A stretch of DNA of 5,673 nt from Treponema sp. (GTDB lineage Bacteria > Spirochaetota > Spirochaetia > Treponematales > Breznakiellaceae): contig WQZT01000112.1 in assembly GCA_009780595.1 (NCBI GenBank), positions 1 through 5,673 of the forward strand, written 5' to 3'. Positions 5,551 to 5,673 of this stretch are shown in pieces. The translations under genes were made by a program, and so were the position numbers. Numbering within the stretch: the stretch's first letter is position 1; every line of letters starts with the position of its first letter. The notes beneath the pieces were generated by a model, which did no database searches, was not told the origin of the DNA, and was given only the letters and a program-made list of their open reading frames with translations.

Positions 5551-5673
5551 ATGAGTGAAGTACAATGTCCAAAATGCGGCAGAACCGACAAACAAAACAA
5601 GAAAGGCTTTACTGCGGTTGGCAGCCAGAGGTATTTTTGTAATGTCTGCCACTATAAGTACACGCCTGAGCGC
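5551..5673 (+). CDS. N-terminus of an IS1/InsA-like zinc-ribbon transposase protein, 3' end cut by window edge
   Basis: Forty-one codons are visible from the ATG, and the frame is open at the window edge. The segment is a Cys4 zinc ribbon: CPKC (C6, C9) and CNVC (C30, C33), with the linker GFTAVGSQRYFC. This closely follows the C-x2-C, G-x(T/S)-x2-G-x-QRY-x-C-x2-C plan of InsA of IS1 and related zinc-ribbon transposases such as the IS1595 group. In those elements this domain precedes a helix-turn-helix that binds the element's ends. It lies 58 bp right of the decayed insertion sequence, so it probably belongs to a second, separate element whose left end falls in 5493-5540. Which family it belongs to needs the rest of the protein. 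Confidence 0.72.
   Translation, partial: MSEVQCPKCGRTDKQNKKGFTAVGSQRYFCNVCHYKYTPER

Noticed and set aside
1..5673. CRISPR array, tRNA, rRNA or riboswitch
   Set aside because: No regularly spaced repeats, tRNA-like cloverleaf or recognisable riboswitch core was seen on either strand.

Overview
The window suggests a strictly or largely anaerobic bacterium of moderate G+C content. It carries a giant 2-hydroxyacyl-CoA dehydratase activase-type Fe-S ATPase next to a Fur/PerR-type regulator and a reverse rubrerythrin. These are hallmarks of anaerobes such as Clostridia and spirochaetes. The transposase remnant resembles, from memory, elements common in Treponema-like spirochaetes, but the sequence alone does not fix the taxon.

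Layout. Positions 3223 down to 1 (minus strand) hold one uninterrupted reading frame of at least 1074 codons that runs off the left edge. It has two tandem ASKHA-type activase domains, then a Cys-rich linker and the beginning of the DUF2229/HgdB-like portion. Positions 3224-3434 form a divergent control region with one convincing rightward promoter (TTGCAT-17-TAAGAT). A 17-bp imperfect palindrome lies across its -10 and start-site region. Positions 3435-4406 (plus strand) form a two-gene operon: a Fur/PerR-family metalloregulator, then, 24 bp later, a reverse rubrerythrin. A good intrinsic terminator closes it at 4449-4484.

The right third is mobile DNA. Positions 4496-5492 are a decayed insertion sequence bounded by recognisable terminal inverted repeats. 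Its minus-strand DDE integrase-type transposase has lost its N-terminus and the segment expected to hold the third catalytic residue. It also carries several stops and frameshifts. A perfect 15-bp hairpin sits near its right end. A second transposase, with an IS1 InsA-like zinc ribbon, starts at 5551 and runs off the right edge.

Functionally, the regulator and rubrerythrin form a compact oxygen/peroxide defence unit. Peroxide or iron/manganese status is probably sensed by the regulator, which likely autoregulates through the palindrome, and peroxide is reduced by the rubrerythrin. The divergent activase belongs to a family whose members use exposed, oxygen-labile [4Fe-4S] clusters, so shared control of the intergenic region is plausible but not shown. 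I do not see a clearly new biological system. The most interesting points are the regulatory palindrome, the asymmetry between the two activase domains, and the architecture of the decayed insertion sequence.
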